Assembly: GCA_949294185.1 (NCBI GenBank)
Contig: CASFGA010000003.1
Span: forward strand, 1 to 64,000
Direction of reading: 5' to 3'
Length of the DNA: 64,000 nucleotides
Source: an uncultured Bacteroides sp.
GTDB taxonomy: Bacteria; Bacteroidota; Bacteroidia; Bacteroidales; Bacteroidaceae
The translations under genes were made by a program, and so were the position numbers. The notes under the pieces are model-generated. The model did not search any database, was not told where the DNA came from, and saw only the letters and a program-made list of their open reading frames with translations. Position 1 is the stretch's first letter; the number at the start of each line of letters is the position of its first letter. Shown here one piece after another: positions 17,805-27,251 of the stretch.

Positions 17805-18896
17805 TCAATAAGCGATGGTAACCGATTCGCCCCAATGGATGCCGGTCTTTCCATCCCGATTCCAAAGACACTCACGGGCGGTCAGCAGATGCTTCTGCGT
17901 ATCCATACAGACCACGATGAACGAGAGGCGGGTTTCATCCACCGATGATATTTCTCCTTTCATCGGCGAGTCCACCCGGAATACCGGAAGCGAAACGCTT
18001 CCCTCCGTACCATGCCACGTATAAAACTCGTTATAATTGTAATCGCCATGGAAATAACCCTTGATTTGAGGATGGGCGGCAAAAAACATTTCCAGTTCAT
18101 GCCAGTTGCAGAGCGGGGTCTCCTTCACATTCCGGACGCAGGCCGTGTCGCTCAGCAAATTTTCAAATCCGTCGCCGGCATTGATGGAATGACTGCCGTT
18201 CGGGTTCATGAAGTGCTTGGCTTCCGGCTCCACCGCATCGTGCGTAAACAAAAAGGCCGGCATATCCCTGTCTGTCCGCAGCAGACTGTCCATCCACTCC
18301 CGCACGCCACTGTCAATCCACATCCCGGCAAAGACAAACCTCACACTGTCTCTGACAAAAGAATAGCGCACCTTGTCCACTGCATAATCAAAGGTCTGTG
18401 CAGTCCGTTCCCGTGCCGGATGCATCGTGCGGTTGAATATACCGGCAGCACTGGTTGCGTCAGGCTCTCTGTCCAGTCCCTTCGGGTGACCGATGGCGTT
18501 TGAAATGTCATGATTCCCCGGCACCAGATAAACCGACACATCGACCGCGTCCTTCCAGTCTTTTTCAAACTGCCTCCAGGAATGTTCCGCCGTCCATGCC
18601 CCCTTCTGCATACGGTTGGCTATATCTCCCGTACAGACGACAAAGTCCGCCTTCCCATAAAGTTTTCCCGCTTCCACACCGCCATCCTCCGGCAGGCGCG
18701 AATCAGAAAGCAGCCGGAAAGCCTTCAACATTTCCCTATTGACCACATCCGCATCCACCTCGCCGCCTCTAAACTCGCGCCGGATGCCGTAATGAAGGTC
18801 TGAACAATAAATGAAACGCAACACATCCTGCGCATGCAGGCCAAATACCGCCATACACATCCATATAGCGATCAGGCATCTTCTTGCTGTAACCAT
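17805..18896 (-). CDS. Calcineurin-like metallophosphoesterase, exported
   Basis: The ATG at 18896 is preferred over a frame that could begin at 19043. It starts a clean signal peptide (MVTARRCLIAIWMCMAVFGLHAQ), and the longer version would run across the 22-bp repeats of the promoter region. The 363-residue protein has the metallophosphoesterase motifs SDLHYG, TGDIAN, PGNHDIS and FTHDA. The last metal-binding motif reads FHGDYN instead of the usual GHxH, which may narrow activity. The gene diverges from a TonB receptor gene, and both flank the repeat array at 18976-19041, so shared control is likely. The substrate is unknown. Confidence 0.88.
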   Translation of the reverse strand: MVTARRCLIAIWMCMAVFGLHAQDVLRFIYCSDLHYGIRREFRGGEVDADVVNREMLKAFRLLSDSRLPEDGGVEAGKLYGKADFVVCTGDIANRMQKGAWTAEHSWRQFEKDWKDAVDVSVYLVPGNHDISNAIGHPKGLDREPDATSAAGIFNRTMHPARERTAQTFDYAVDKVRYSFVRDSVRFVFAGMWIDSGVREWMDSLLRTDRDMPAFLFTHDAVEPEAKHFMNPNGSHSINAGDGFENLLSDTACVRNVKETPLCNWHELEMFFAAHPQIKGYFHGDYNYNEFYTWHGTEGSVSLPVFRVDSPMKGEISSVDETRLSFIVVCMDTQKHLLTARECLWNRDGKTGIHWGESVTIAY

Positions 18897-18975
18897 GAAT
18901 ATCTGTTTTAATAATCCGGCACAAAATAAATGCTTTTCCCGGAATGGGCAGGAAATATTTACAGGAAGTTCAACA

Positions 18976-19041
18976 AGTTTCACGCGGATGAAACACAAAT
19001 TACACTGCGATGAAACAGCCGTTTCATACGGATGAAAAAAC
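18976..19041. repeat. Three tandem 22-bp repeats (TTTCAT/ATGAAA type) in a divergent promoter region
   Basis: Three consecutive 22-base units begin at 18976, 18998 and 19020. GATGAAA occurs at exactly 18987, 19009 and 19031. CAC or CAT recurs at 18981, 19003 and 19025. Two of the units (first and third) are imperfect palindromes, TTTCAC/T-N5-GATGAAA. Two-helical-turn spacing is typical of a regulator binding in tandem on one face of DNA, as OmpR/PhoB-class proteins do. The array lies between the phosphoesterase and TonB receptor genes. Confidence 0.7.
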
Positions 19042-19153
19042 ATTTTCCTCCCGGTTCTCCGTCCGTTCCGGAAGCAGACTCCGCCACACGGTGCGCTTGT
19101 GTAACCTTTTTGTAATACGATTGTTGCAAATTCTTTAATTTTCTGAAAAGACT

Positions 19154-21982
19154 ATGAAACGGGAAGAAAAGAACTTTGCAGCGTCTAAAAAACAATTAAA
19201 AAGCATGAAGAAAGTATTCAAGACAGTTTCTTTACTGTTGGTTTCTGCAAGCCTTTGCGGAAACGTATTTGCAGCAGACGACACAACCTTGTCCGAAATG
19301 GCTACCGTCCGCGGACGCGTCGTCGACGGAGAGAAGAATATCCTGCCTGGAGCATCTATCTATGTAGAGAATCTGAAGACCGGAACGGTGAGCGACATTG
19401 ACGGTTTCTATACATTGTCCAATCTGAAGCCGGGAACCTACACGGTAAAAATCAGTTATGTAGGCTATGATCCGATAACCATGACACTGGAAGTGCCGGG
19501 CGGAAAGACGGTGGAAAAAGACATCGTGATGCATGAAGGGGTGGTTTTGCAGGAAGTGGAAGTCAAGGGAGCCTTCACCGGACAACGCAAAGCACTGAGT
19601 GTACAGAAGAATTCCATGGGTATAAAGAATGTGGTGTCAGCCGACCAAGTGGGCAAGTTCCCCGATTCAAACATCGGCGATGCCCTGAAGCGCATTTCCG
19701 GCATCAACGTGCAATACGACCAGGGTGAAGCACGTTTCGGACAGGTTCGCGGTACAAGCGCCGAACTAAGCTCTGTCACCATCAACGGAAACCGCGTTCC
19801 TTCTGCCGAAGGTGAAACGCGCAACGTGCAGCTTGACCTTATCCCGGCCGACATGATTCAGACCATCGAGGTAAACAAAGTCATCACACCGGATATGGAT
19901 GCCGATGCCATCGGCGGCTCCATCAATCTGGTAACCAAAAACTCTCCTTCCAAACGCTTTATCAGCGCGACTGCCGGAAGCGGATACAACTGGGTAAAAG
20001 ACAAGCTGAACCTGAATCTGGGCTTTACTTACGGCGACCGCTTCTTCAATGACAAGTTGGGCGTGATGCTTTCCGCCTCATACCAGAACAATCCGGCAGG
20101 CAGCGACGATGTGGAGATGACTTACAAAAAAGACGGTGACAATGTATATATCGACGAATACGAAGTGCGCCAGTATTATGTCACCCGTGAACGCCAGAGC
20201 TACTCGCTGGCTCTCGACTGGCTGATTAATCCGAACCACAAGCTGGAGTTCAAGGGAATCTTCAACAACCGCAACGACTGGGAAAACCGCTACCGCCATA
20301 CATACGAATATGCAGACCCGAACGTTTATGATGTGAAGTATGAAGTGAAGGCCGGAGGGCCGGACGAACGTTATGCCCGTCTGGAACGGCAGCGCACCAT
20401 GGACTACGCGCTGAGCGGTGACCATCTTTTCGGCCGTCTGCACTTCGACTGGAACGCATCTTACTCACAAGCCGGAGAAAAACGCCCGCACGAACGTTAC
20501 CTGCAATATGAGAAAAAAGATGTAGCCATGCAGGATGCGGATTTCAGTGACATACGCCGCCCGTTCCTGACTGCCGTCAATGCGTCCGACCTGCTATTGA
20601 ACAGCAGCAACAGCAACGGATACGAATTCGACGAACTGACGGAAAGCTTTGAGGACATCAAGGAAAAAGACCTGAAGTTCAGTGCCAATTTCGAACTTCC
20701 GTTGGTTTCCGGAGAGTATTCCAACAAGCTGAAATTCGGTGCCAAAGTGGTAGACAAGCACAAGGAAATGGACATCGACTTCTTTGAATACAAGCCGTTG
20801 GACGAAAATGCCTTCAATACCGAGGCGCTGAGCCATCTGACCGCCCAAAACCGCGACGGATATCTTGCAGGCGACCGCTATAAAGCCGGAAATTTCGTGG
20901 ACAAGGAATATGTAGGAAACCTGAATCTGAACGATGCTTCCGTATTCGAAAAAGAGGAAAAGCTTGATGAAGAAGCCGAGAACTACAAGGCACAGGAAAC
21001 GGTGACTGCCGGATACATCCGTTTTGACCAACAGCTGGGACGCAAATGGAACCTGATGGCGGGTGTCCGCATGGAAAACACCCATGTGACTTACAGCGGA
21101 TTCCGCTACGACGGAAACGAAAATACGCTGACTCCGACAGGTGAACAGAGCAAACACTACCTGAATGTGCTGCCCGCATTCTTGGTGAAATATAATGCAA
21201 ACGACAACTTCAAGTTGCGCGCATCCTTTACCAACACCATTTCACGACCGAAATACGCCAACCTGGTGCCGAATGTCATCATCGATGAAGAGGATATCGC
21301 ATTCGGTAATCCAGACCTGAAGCCGACCATCTCCTACAATTTCGACCTGAGCGGCGAATACTATTTCGAAAGCATCGGCTTGATAAGTGCAGGAATTTTC
21401 TACAAAAAAATCAACGACTTCATAGTAGATTTCCGTCAGAACGACTTCAACTACAACGGAATCACCTACCAGGAAATGAGCCAGCCTATCAATGCGGGTG
21501 ATGCCAACATATTCGGAGTGGAGGTTGCTTACCAGCGCGACTTCGGCTTCATCCATCCGGCACTGAAATGTATAGGTCTGTATGGCAACTACACCTACAC
21601 TTACAGCAAGGTGGACAACTTCAACTTCGAAGGACGCGAGAATGAAGACCTGCGGATGCCGGGATCTCCCGAACACACGGCCAACGTATCCCTCTACTTT
21701 GAAAAGGCAGGATTCAACCTGCGATGGAGCTACAACTTCGCCAGCGACTTTATCGACGAAGTGGGTGAAGAAGCTTTCGAAGACCGCTACTATGACAAAG
21801 TAAACTACATGGATGTCAACGCAAGCTATACGTTCGGCAAAAAGTTCAAGACCACCTTCTATGCCGAAGCAACCAACCTGCTGAACCAGCCGCTGCGCTA
21901 CTATCAAGGAACTCCTGACCGCACCATGCAGGCAGAATACTACGGTGTACGTGTAAACGCCGGCGTAAAGGTAAGTTTCTAA
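19154..21982 (+). CDS. TonB-dependent outer-membrane receptor
   Basis: The protein has 942 residues from this ATG. A second ATG at 19205 begins directly at the signal peptide (MKKVFKTVSLLLVSASLCGNVFA) and may be the true start, giving 925 residues. A carboxypeptidase-like domain (VRGRVVDGEKNILPGA; DIDGFYTLSNL) is followed by a plug with DALKRISGINVQY and ADAIGGSINLVTK, then a barrel ending in GVRVNAGVKVSF. It resembles the receptor class without a SusD partner, and no SusD gene is near. Being flanked by phosphatase genes and the 22-bp repeats suggests a phosphorylated ligand or phosphate limitation as the signal. That is an inference from position only. Confidence 0.92.
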   Translation: MKREEKNFAASKKQLKSMKKVFKTVSLLLVSASLCGNVFAADDTTLSEMATVRGRVVDGEKNILPGASIYVENLKTGTVSDIDGFYTLSNLKPGTYTVKISYVGYDPITMTLEVPGGKTVEKDIVMHEGVVLQEVEVKGAFTGQRKALSVQKNSMGIKNVVSADQVGKFPDSNIGDALKRISGINVQYDQGEARFGQVRGTSAELSSVTINGNRVPSAEGETRNVQLDLIPADMIQTIEVNKVITPDMDADAIGGSINLVTKNSPSKRFISATAGSGYNWVKDKLNLNLGFTYGDRFFNDKLGVMLSASYQNNPAGSDDVEMTYKKDGDNVYIDEYEVRQYYVTRERQSYSLALDWLINPNHKLEFKGIFNNRNDWENRYRHTYEYADPNVYDVKYEVKAGGPDERYARLERQRTMDYALSGDHLFGRLHFDWNASYSQAGEKRPHERYLQYEKKDVAMQDADFSDIRRPFLTAVNASDLLLNSSNSNGYEFDELTESFEDIKEKDLKFSANFELPLVSGEYSNKLKFGAKVVDKHKEMDIDFFEYKPLDENAFNTEALSHLTAQNRDGYLAGDRYKAGNFVDKEYVGNLNLNDASVFEKEEKLDEEAENYKAQETVTAGYIRFDQQLGRKWNLMAGVRMENTHVTYSGFRYDGNENTLTPTGEQSKHYLNVLPAFLVKYNANDNFKLRASFTNTISRPKYANLVPNVIIDEEDIAFGNPDLKPTISYNFDLSGEYYFESIGLISAGIFYKKINDFIVDFRQNDFNYNGITYQEMSQPINAGDANIFGVEVAYQRDFGFIHPALKCIGLYGNYTYTYSKVDNFNFEGRENEDLRMPGSPEHTANVSLYFEKAGFNLRWSYNFASDFIDEVGEEAFEDRYYDKVNYMDVNASYTFGKKFKTTFYAEATNLLNQPLRYYQGTPDRTMQAEYYGVRVNAGVKVSF

Positions 21983-22016
21983 CAAAAGAAAATTACATTT
22001 CTTTTTTCCTGATATA

Positions 22017-22065
22017 CTACCCGATTATGTATCCTTTTGTACGAATCGGGTAGTTTTCTCTTTTT
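22017..22065 (+). terminator. Terminator after the TonB receptor gene
   Basis: A 10-bp stem (22017-22026 with 22044-22053) is followed by a T-rich tail (TTTTCTCTTTTT). Confidence 0.8.
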
Positions 22066-22103
22066 CAGACAAGGTTTTTCAGTTTCTTTCCAGATTCAGA
22101 GAA

Positions 22104-22111
22104 TAACTTTG
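22104..22111 (+). promoter_or_regulatory. -7 element upstream of the purple acid phosphatase gene
   Basis: TAACTTTG matches the consensus, 32 bases before the ATG at 22144. With the terminator upstream, this suggests an independent transcript. Confidence 0.6.
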
Positions 22112-22143
22112 CCGCATAACAATTAAAAAAGACACCAACCATT

Positions 22144-23085
22144 ATGACTACAATGAAACAAATCGGAATCACTTTCATGCTCATGTTAGTGACCGTCGCA
22201 TCCTTTGCGCAAAAAGAAACCTGGACTACACTCGAAAAGCCCCTTAACTTCATCCTCGGAAACGACTTGGGGCGTAACGGATATTACGACCAAAAGCCTG
22301 TCGCCGAAGTGATGGGACAGATGGCCGAAAGCATCGACATCGAATTTGTAGTGGCAGCAGGAGATGTTCATCACTTTGAAGGCGTGCGCAGCATCAGCGA
22401 CCCGCTGTGGATGACAAACTACGAACTGATTTACAGTCACCCTGATCTGATGATTCCCTGGTATCCTATCTTGGGGAACCACGAATACCGCAGCAATACG
22501 CAGGCGGTGATTGACTACAGCAACGTAAGCGCGCGATGGAAAATGCCGGCACGCTACTACACCCGTGTAGAAGAAAGCGACGACATCACCGTGCGTCTGG
22601 TCATGCTGGATACGGCTCCGCTGATAGACAAATACCGCAAAGACACGGAAGATTATCCGGATGCCGGAAAGCAAGACATGAGCAAACAGCTGGCATGGCT
22701 TGACTCTGTGCTGACGGCAGCTCAGGAAGACTGGGTGCTGGTAGTGGGACACCATCCGATTTATGCCGATACGGACAAGAAAGAATCGGAGCGTACGGAT
22801 CTGCAAAAGCGCGTCAACTCCATTCTGCTCAAGCACAAAAACGTGGACATGTATCTGTGCGGACATATACACAACTTCCAGCACATCCGCAAGCCGGGAA
22901 GCCCGATTGACTATATTGTCAACACTTCCGGTTCGCTTACCCGAAAGGTGAAGCCCATCGAGGGAACCCGGTTTTGCAGCGATGCATCCGGCTTTTCCCT
23001 CATTACAGCCGACAAGAAAGAACTGAAGCTTCACCTCATCGACAAGAAAGGAAAAGTGCTTTACACAGTGACACGAAGCAAATAA
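22144..23085 (+). CDS. Purple acid phosphatase (TRAP/ACP5-like), exported
   Basis: This 313-residue protein has a signal peptide ending ASFAQ (about 23). The metal-ligand motifs are in purple-acid-phosphatase order: NDLGRNGYYDQ (40-50), GDVHHFEG (73-80), GNHEY (111-115), GHHPIY and CGHIHNFQH. The DxGRxGxYxQ start and the length of about 310 residues match the small tartrate-resistant type rather than large plant-type enzymes. It should hydrolyse phosphate monoesters outside the cytoplasm. It follows the TonB receptor gene on the same strand but has a terminator and a -7 element in between. Confidence 0.92.
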   Translation: MTTMKQIGITFMLMLVTVASFAQKETWTTLEKPLNFILGNDLGRNGYYDQKPVAEVMGQMAESIDIEFVVAAGDVHHFEGVRSISDPLWMTNYELIYSHPDLMIPWYPILGNHEYRSNTQAVIDYSNVSARWKMPARYYTRVEESDDITVRLVMLDTAPLIDKYRKDTEDYPDAGKQDMSKQLAWLDSVLTAAQEDWVLVVGHHPIYADTDKKESERTDLQKRVNSILLKHKNVDMYLCGHIHNFQHIRKPGSPIDYIVNTSGSLTRKVKPIEGTRFCSDASGFSLITADKKELKLHLIDKKGKVLYTVTRSK

Positions 23086-23101
23086 GCAGGATACTGAATA
23101 T

Positions 23102-23151
23102 AAAAAGACTGCCCCGAAATGATTTTTCCATCACTTCGGGGCAGTCTTTTT
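23102..23151. terminator. Bidirectional terminator between convergent genes
   Basis: This is a perfect 17-bp stem (23102-23118 with 23135-23151) with A and T tracts at its base, serving both the acid phosphatase and the S9 peptidase transcripts. Confidence 0.93.
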
Positions 23152-23168
23152 GTCAGGAGAAAAAATAT

Positions 23169-25616
23169 TTATCGCTGCGGAATATCGACGAACGATTCCT
23201 TGCGTCCCTTCAGATGCTCGGAGAAAAAGTCAACCATCCTCCAGTAAAAATATTCGTCCATATCGCCGAAAGCGTGACGCTGTCCGGGAAGAATCAGCAT
23301 ATCGAAACGCTTGTTGGCACGAATCAAGGCATTGACCACACGAATTGTATTGCCCGGATGCACATTGTTGTCTATATCGCCGTGCACCAGCATCAGATGT
23401 CCCTTCAGCCGCTTCACTATCTCCGGATTGGTGGCTATCTTGTAAACGAAAGTCGTGTCACCTTCCTCTGAGATTTCTTCCTTCACACCGTGATGGGTTT
23501 CGCTCCACCAACGGTTGTAGATGCGGTTGTCATGGTTTCCGGCGCAGGAGACAGCCGCCTTGTAGAAATCGGGATACTGGCAGATGGCCGCCGTCGACAT
23601 GAAGCCGCCGCCGGAATGTCCGTGGATTCCCACGCGGTTGATGTCGATGAACTTATGGCGCGCGGCAAGCTGTTCGACGGCAGCCTTGTGGTCGGCAAGC
23701 GGATAATCGCGCATGTTGCCATAACCATAATTGTGATACCACTTCGAACGGCTCGGATGTCCGCCGCGCTGCCCCACGGATATGACGATGAATCCTGCCT
23801 GCGCCAACCGGTCAGTCCGCACGCTCATGCGGGTGAACGGATAATAGACCGCCTCCACCTGAGGGCCGGGATACACATAATCGATGATGGGATACACCTT
23901 CGTAGAATCGAAATCAAACGGCTTATACATCACTCCATACAGGTCGGTCACACCATCGGCCGCCTTAACCGTAAACAGCTCGGGGAACTGATAGCCTGCC
24001 GCCTTAAGCAGAGAGAAGTCGCTCTCCTGGATAGTCATCACCCGATTGCCGTTACGGTCAATCAGGTCGGCACGCGGAACCGTGTTCACCCGTGAATGAT
24101 TGTCTACGATAAAGCGAGCGTCATCGTCCACCTCCACCTGGTGGAAAAAGTCTCCCGATGTCAGACGCTTCAGTCCGCTGCCATCGGCATTCACCCGATA
24201 CAAATGCTCATAATAAGGGTTCTCTCCCTCTTCGCGTCCGTTTGCCAGAAAATAGATGATACGGGCGGCCTCATCTACCTTCACTACCCGCTCCACATGC
24301 CACGGGCCTTTCGTGATGCGATTCTTCAGGTTTCCCTTGTCATCATACAGATAAAGATGCGCCCATCCGTCGCGTTCGCTCCACTGGACAAACTCTTTCC
24401 CTCCGTTCAGCACATGAATGGGGCGGGTTTCCTGATATGTATTCATGCGCTCCCTTACCACCGGCACGATTGAGTCTTGCCCGACGGTATAAGTACACAC
24501 ATCTATGCGGTGCAGGTCGCGGCTGCTACGCGTGAGAAAGAAGCGGCTGTTGTCTCCCTGCCATACAGCCGGAACGAACTCCCTGTCGCGCTGCCGCTGT
24601 TCATAAGGCTTCGTTTCCAGTCCAAGCGACTGATTCTTCCATGCGGCCGTCTTTATTTCCTTCCGGCTGTTGTCCGTCATGTCAAACAGATAGAGATGCT
24701 CTTCCGGAGCCTCCATCTCGCCCGGCATCTGATACTTGTAAGTCTCAAGCGTAGGCCGAGGCTCAGCGATGGAATTGATTACCCAAAGCGGCTTCACGGC
24801 ACGGTCGTCGGAAACAACGGTCACAAAGTAACGGGAGTCGGGTGACCAACATCCCCACACGCCACGGCGTTTCCCGTTGCAGAGGGTATCGGTATTCAGT
24901 TGGCTGTAGGGTATGCCATAACCGAAATCAGGTGTACCGTCGGCAGTCAACTGTATTTCAACAATCGTACTGTCCTTTTCATCCTTCTGCGCCTTGCGGT
25001 AATCCTCCATGCTCATACGGTAAAGATTGCAGTCTTTGGCATAGACCACCGTCTTTTCATCAGGAGAAACAGAAGCCCAGTCCAAGCGTTCCGGTTCTTT
25101 TTCTCCGTCTTTCAGATGCGTAAGCTTGCGGGAAGGATAATCATAGGAAAAGTAAAACACCTCCTTCTCTCCTTTTTTCTTCTTTTTTCCCGCCTCATCC
25201 TTGTCTGGCTTGGCCTCGCGCGACGACTGCACCTCAAAGGTAAAAGTCCGTCCGTCTTCCTTCGCCTTCAGATTGCGGACAGGCAGATGGCGGGCTTCAA
25301 ACGGGTCTTGCACAATTTCCGTAAGCTGCGCCGCCAGTTCGTCACGGTCAAACAGCTGCTCCTTTGTGCGCGAAGCCGGATTTACCACATACCAGAACGT
25401 GCCTTCGCTCGTCTTGTATTCATACCAAAAGCTGTTCCCCTTCTGAAACCAATGCGGGTCGACCGTGGTAGAGAACAGCATGTTCTTCAGTTTCTCCCCC
25501 GTAAACTTCTCCGCCTGCAAGTATTCGGGGAGACGCTCCTGGGCGGACAGGGCGGGGCACAACATGCCTCCCGCCAAGACAGCAGTCCATAAAAATCTCT
25601 TTAACTCCATATTCAT
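23169..25616 (-). CDS. S9 family (dipeptidyl peptidase IV-like) serine peptidase
   Basis: The protein has 815 residues from the ATG at 25616. An ATG at 25610 is equally possible, and both begin just before the signal peptide ELKRFLWTAVLAGGMLCPALSAQ. A longer frame to 25793 is rejected because a -7 element lies at 25636-25643. The N-terminal two-thirds is a DPP IV-type beta-propeller. The C-terminal alpha/beta hydrolase domain has the nucleophile GHSGGG, an Asp in VHGDIDNNVHPGN and the His in PGQRHAFGD. It probably trims dipeptides from peptides in the periplasm. Confidence 0.93.
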   Translation of the reverse strand: MNMELKRFLWTAVLAGGMLCPALSAQERLPEYLQAEKFTGEKLKNMLFSTTVDPHWFQKGNSFWYEYKTSEGTFWYVVNPASRTKEQLFDRDELAAQLTEIVQDPFEARHLPVRNLKAKEDGRTFTFEVQSSREAKPDKDEAGKKKKKGEKEVFYFSYDYPSRKLTHLKDGEKEPERLDWASVSPDEKTVVYAKDCNLYRMSMEDYRKAQKDEKDSTIVEIQLTADGTPDFGYGIPYSQLNTDTLCNGKRRGVWGCWSPDSRYFVTVVSDDRAVKPLWVINSIAEPRPTLETYKYQMPGEMEAPEEHLYLFDMTDNSRKEIKTAAWKNQSLGLETKPYEQRQRDREFVPAVWQGDNSRFFLTRSSRDLHRIDVCTYTVGQDSIVPVVRERMNTYQETRPIHVLNGGKEFVQWSERDGWAHLYLYDDKGNLKNRITKGPWHVERVVKVDEAARIIYFLANGREEGENPYYEHLYRVNADGSGLKRLTSGDFFHQVEVDDDARFIVDNHSRVNTVPRADLIDRNGNRVMTIQESDFSLLKAAGYQFPELFTVKAADGVTDLYGVMYKPFDFDSTKVYPIIDYVYPGPQVEAVYYPFTRMSVRTDRLAQAGFIVISVGQRGGHPSRSKWYHNYGYGNMRDYPLADHKAAVEQLAARHKFIDINRVGIHGHSGGGFMSTAAICQYPDFYKAAVSCAGNHDNRIYNRWWSETHHGVKEEISEEGDTTFVYKIATNPEIVKRLKGHLMLVHGDIDNNVHPGNTIRVVNALIRANKRFDMLILPGQRHAFGDMDEYFYWRMVDFFSEHLKGRKESFVDIPQR

Positions 25617-25635
25617 AATTTTGTTTTCTGGCAGA

Positions 25636-25643
25636 CAAAGATA
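25636..25643 (-). promoter_or_regulatory. -7 element of the S9 peptidase gene
   Basis: The minus strand reads TATCTTTG, about 20 bases before the ATG, and it fixes the start choice. No clear -33 box is seen. Confidence 0.6.
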
Positions 25644-25884
25644 ATGAAAAACTCCGCTTGCAGTCTTGCCTGCATCCACTGAAATCTTCACACCTGAATC
25701 CTTTTTTCCGGCTATGGAACAAATTCCGCCAAAGGCTGACAAAAAAATTTTTTCACAAGCATAAAACTCCAGGTCTGCAACCTCCATATACACAACCCGA
25801 CCCGACTTGTATCAGCCGGGCCGGGTCATCCATGCCACCGATAACAACCGTCAACCGGTGCAGGCAGTTTCCTTTATATTTTCA

Positions 25885-27225
25885 TCAGAACAAAAATCTC
25901 AGCACATCATTGAAGTTCGCCCAAATCAGCAGTCCGAAGAGCAGAAACATGCCCGCCATCTGAGCGTATTCCAAAAACTTGTCACTCGGCTTGCGGCGGG
26001 CGACAATCTCATAAAGCAGGAAGAGCACATGTCCTCCATCGAGAGCAGGAATCGGAAGGATATTCATAAAGGCCAGAATGATGGACAAGAACGCCGTCAT
26101 AGACCAGAAGCGCTCCCAGTCCCACACTTTAGGAAAGATGCTTCCTATCGTACCGAAGCCGCCCACACTCTTCGCCCCTTCTTTTGTGAACACATACTTC
26201 ATGTCGCTGACATAGCCTTTCAGCGTGTTTACCCCCAACGTAATTCCGGCAGGAAAAGACTCGAAGAAGCCATAGCTCATGACTGTAGGCTTATAGTCAA
26301 GGATTCCTCCCATAGCGCCCACCTTGAACTGGCTGTTCGTCTCAACGGCCACGGTATCCCGTATTCCTGCCCGAGAATATACCAAAGAAAACGAAGCCGT
26401 TTCCTTCTTATCGAGTTCCGACTGACTCTGGAGGCGGTTCATTTCATCCAAGAACTCATTCCATGAATGAATGGACTTTCCGTTGAAAGCCAACAGAGAA
26501 TCGCCCGACTGGATGCCGGCCCTGGCGAAGCCTTCTCCTGCAATAACGGAGTCCACCACGTTGGGATAAAACACATCCACGAATGTCGGATCTTCCTGCG
26601 CCACATCCAACAGACTCAACTCCGGCATCAGAATGGTCTTTTCCTCGCCTCCGCGCAAGACTGTCACCTCACGTGCCTCTACGATGCTGCGAATCATATC
26701 CATATCAAAACGGGTCAATTCCTTCCCGTCTGCACTCTTCAGGATGTCCCCGTCGCGGAAACCGATATTCTGAGCCGTTTCATTAAACTTCATTCCATAG
26801 GTCATATCCTTCAAGGCAATATACTGGTCACCCCATGTGAACAGAATCATCGAATAGATGACCAAAGCCAAAATGAAGTTCATCATTACTCCGCCCACCA
26901 TCACCAACAGACGCTGCCAGGCCGGCTTGGAGCGAAATTCCCAAGGTTGGGCAGGCTGCTTCATCTGTTCGGTATCCATCGACTCGTCAATCATCCCTGA
27001 TATCTTGCAATATCCGCCAAGCGGAAGCCATCCTACCCCGTATTCCGTATCGCTGTTCTTGGGCTTAAACTTAAACAGCGAGAACCAAGGGTCAAAAAAG
27101 ATATAAAACTTCTCTACGCGAATCTTGAAAAGACGGGCAAAGAAAAAGTGTCCTCCCTCGTGAACAATAACCAGCAACGAAAGACTGAGTATCAACTGAA
27201 GGGCACGAATCAAAAATGTTTCCAT
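25885..27225 (-). CDS. rseP: RseP-type site-2 zinc protease
   Basis: This 446-residue inner-membrane protease has the HEGGH zinc motif in the first transmembrane helix (residues 22-26). A second TM follows (MVGGVMMNFILALVIYSMILF), then tandem PDZ-like periplasmic domains. The C-terminal NILPIPALDGGH motif supplies the third zinc ligand. The family cuts transmembrane anti-sigma factors and old signal peptides within the membrane. It is the last gene of the tsaB-to-rseP operon, 26 bases after dxr. A weak GC-rich hairpin (about 25797-25830) may end the transcript. Confidence 0.95.
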   Translation of the reverse strand: METFLIRALQLILSLSLLVIVHEGGHFFFARLFKIRVEKFYIFFDPWFSLFKFKPKNSDTEYGVGWLPLGGYCKISGMIDESMDTEQMKQPAQPWEFRSKPAWQRLLVMVGGVMMNFILALVIYSMILFTWGDQYIALKDMTYGMKFNETAQNIGFRDGDILKSADGKELTRFDMDMIRSIVEAREVTVLRGGEEKTILMPELSLLDVAQEDPTFVDVFYPNVVDSVIAGEGFARAGIQSGDSLLAFNGKSIHSWNEFLDEMNRLQSQSELDKKETASFSLVYSRAGIRDTVAVETNSQFKVGAMGGILDYKPTVMSYGFFESFPAGITLGVNTLKGYVSDMKYVFTKEGAKSVGGFGTIGSIFPKVWDWERFWSMTAFLSIILAFMNILPIPALDGGHVLFLLYEIVARRKPSDKFLEYAQMAGMFLLFGLLIWANFNDVLRFLF

Positions 27226-27251
27226 TCTACTATAACTTTCTTACTAAATTA

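Noticed and set aside
18976..19041. CRISPR array
   Set aside because: The repeats are contiguous 22-base units without spacers and without cas genes nearby.
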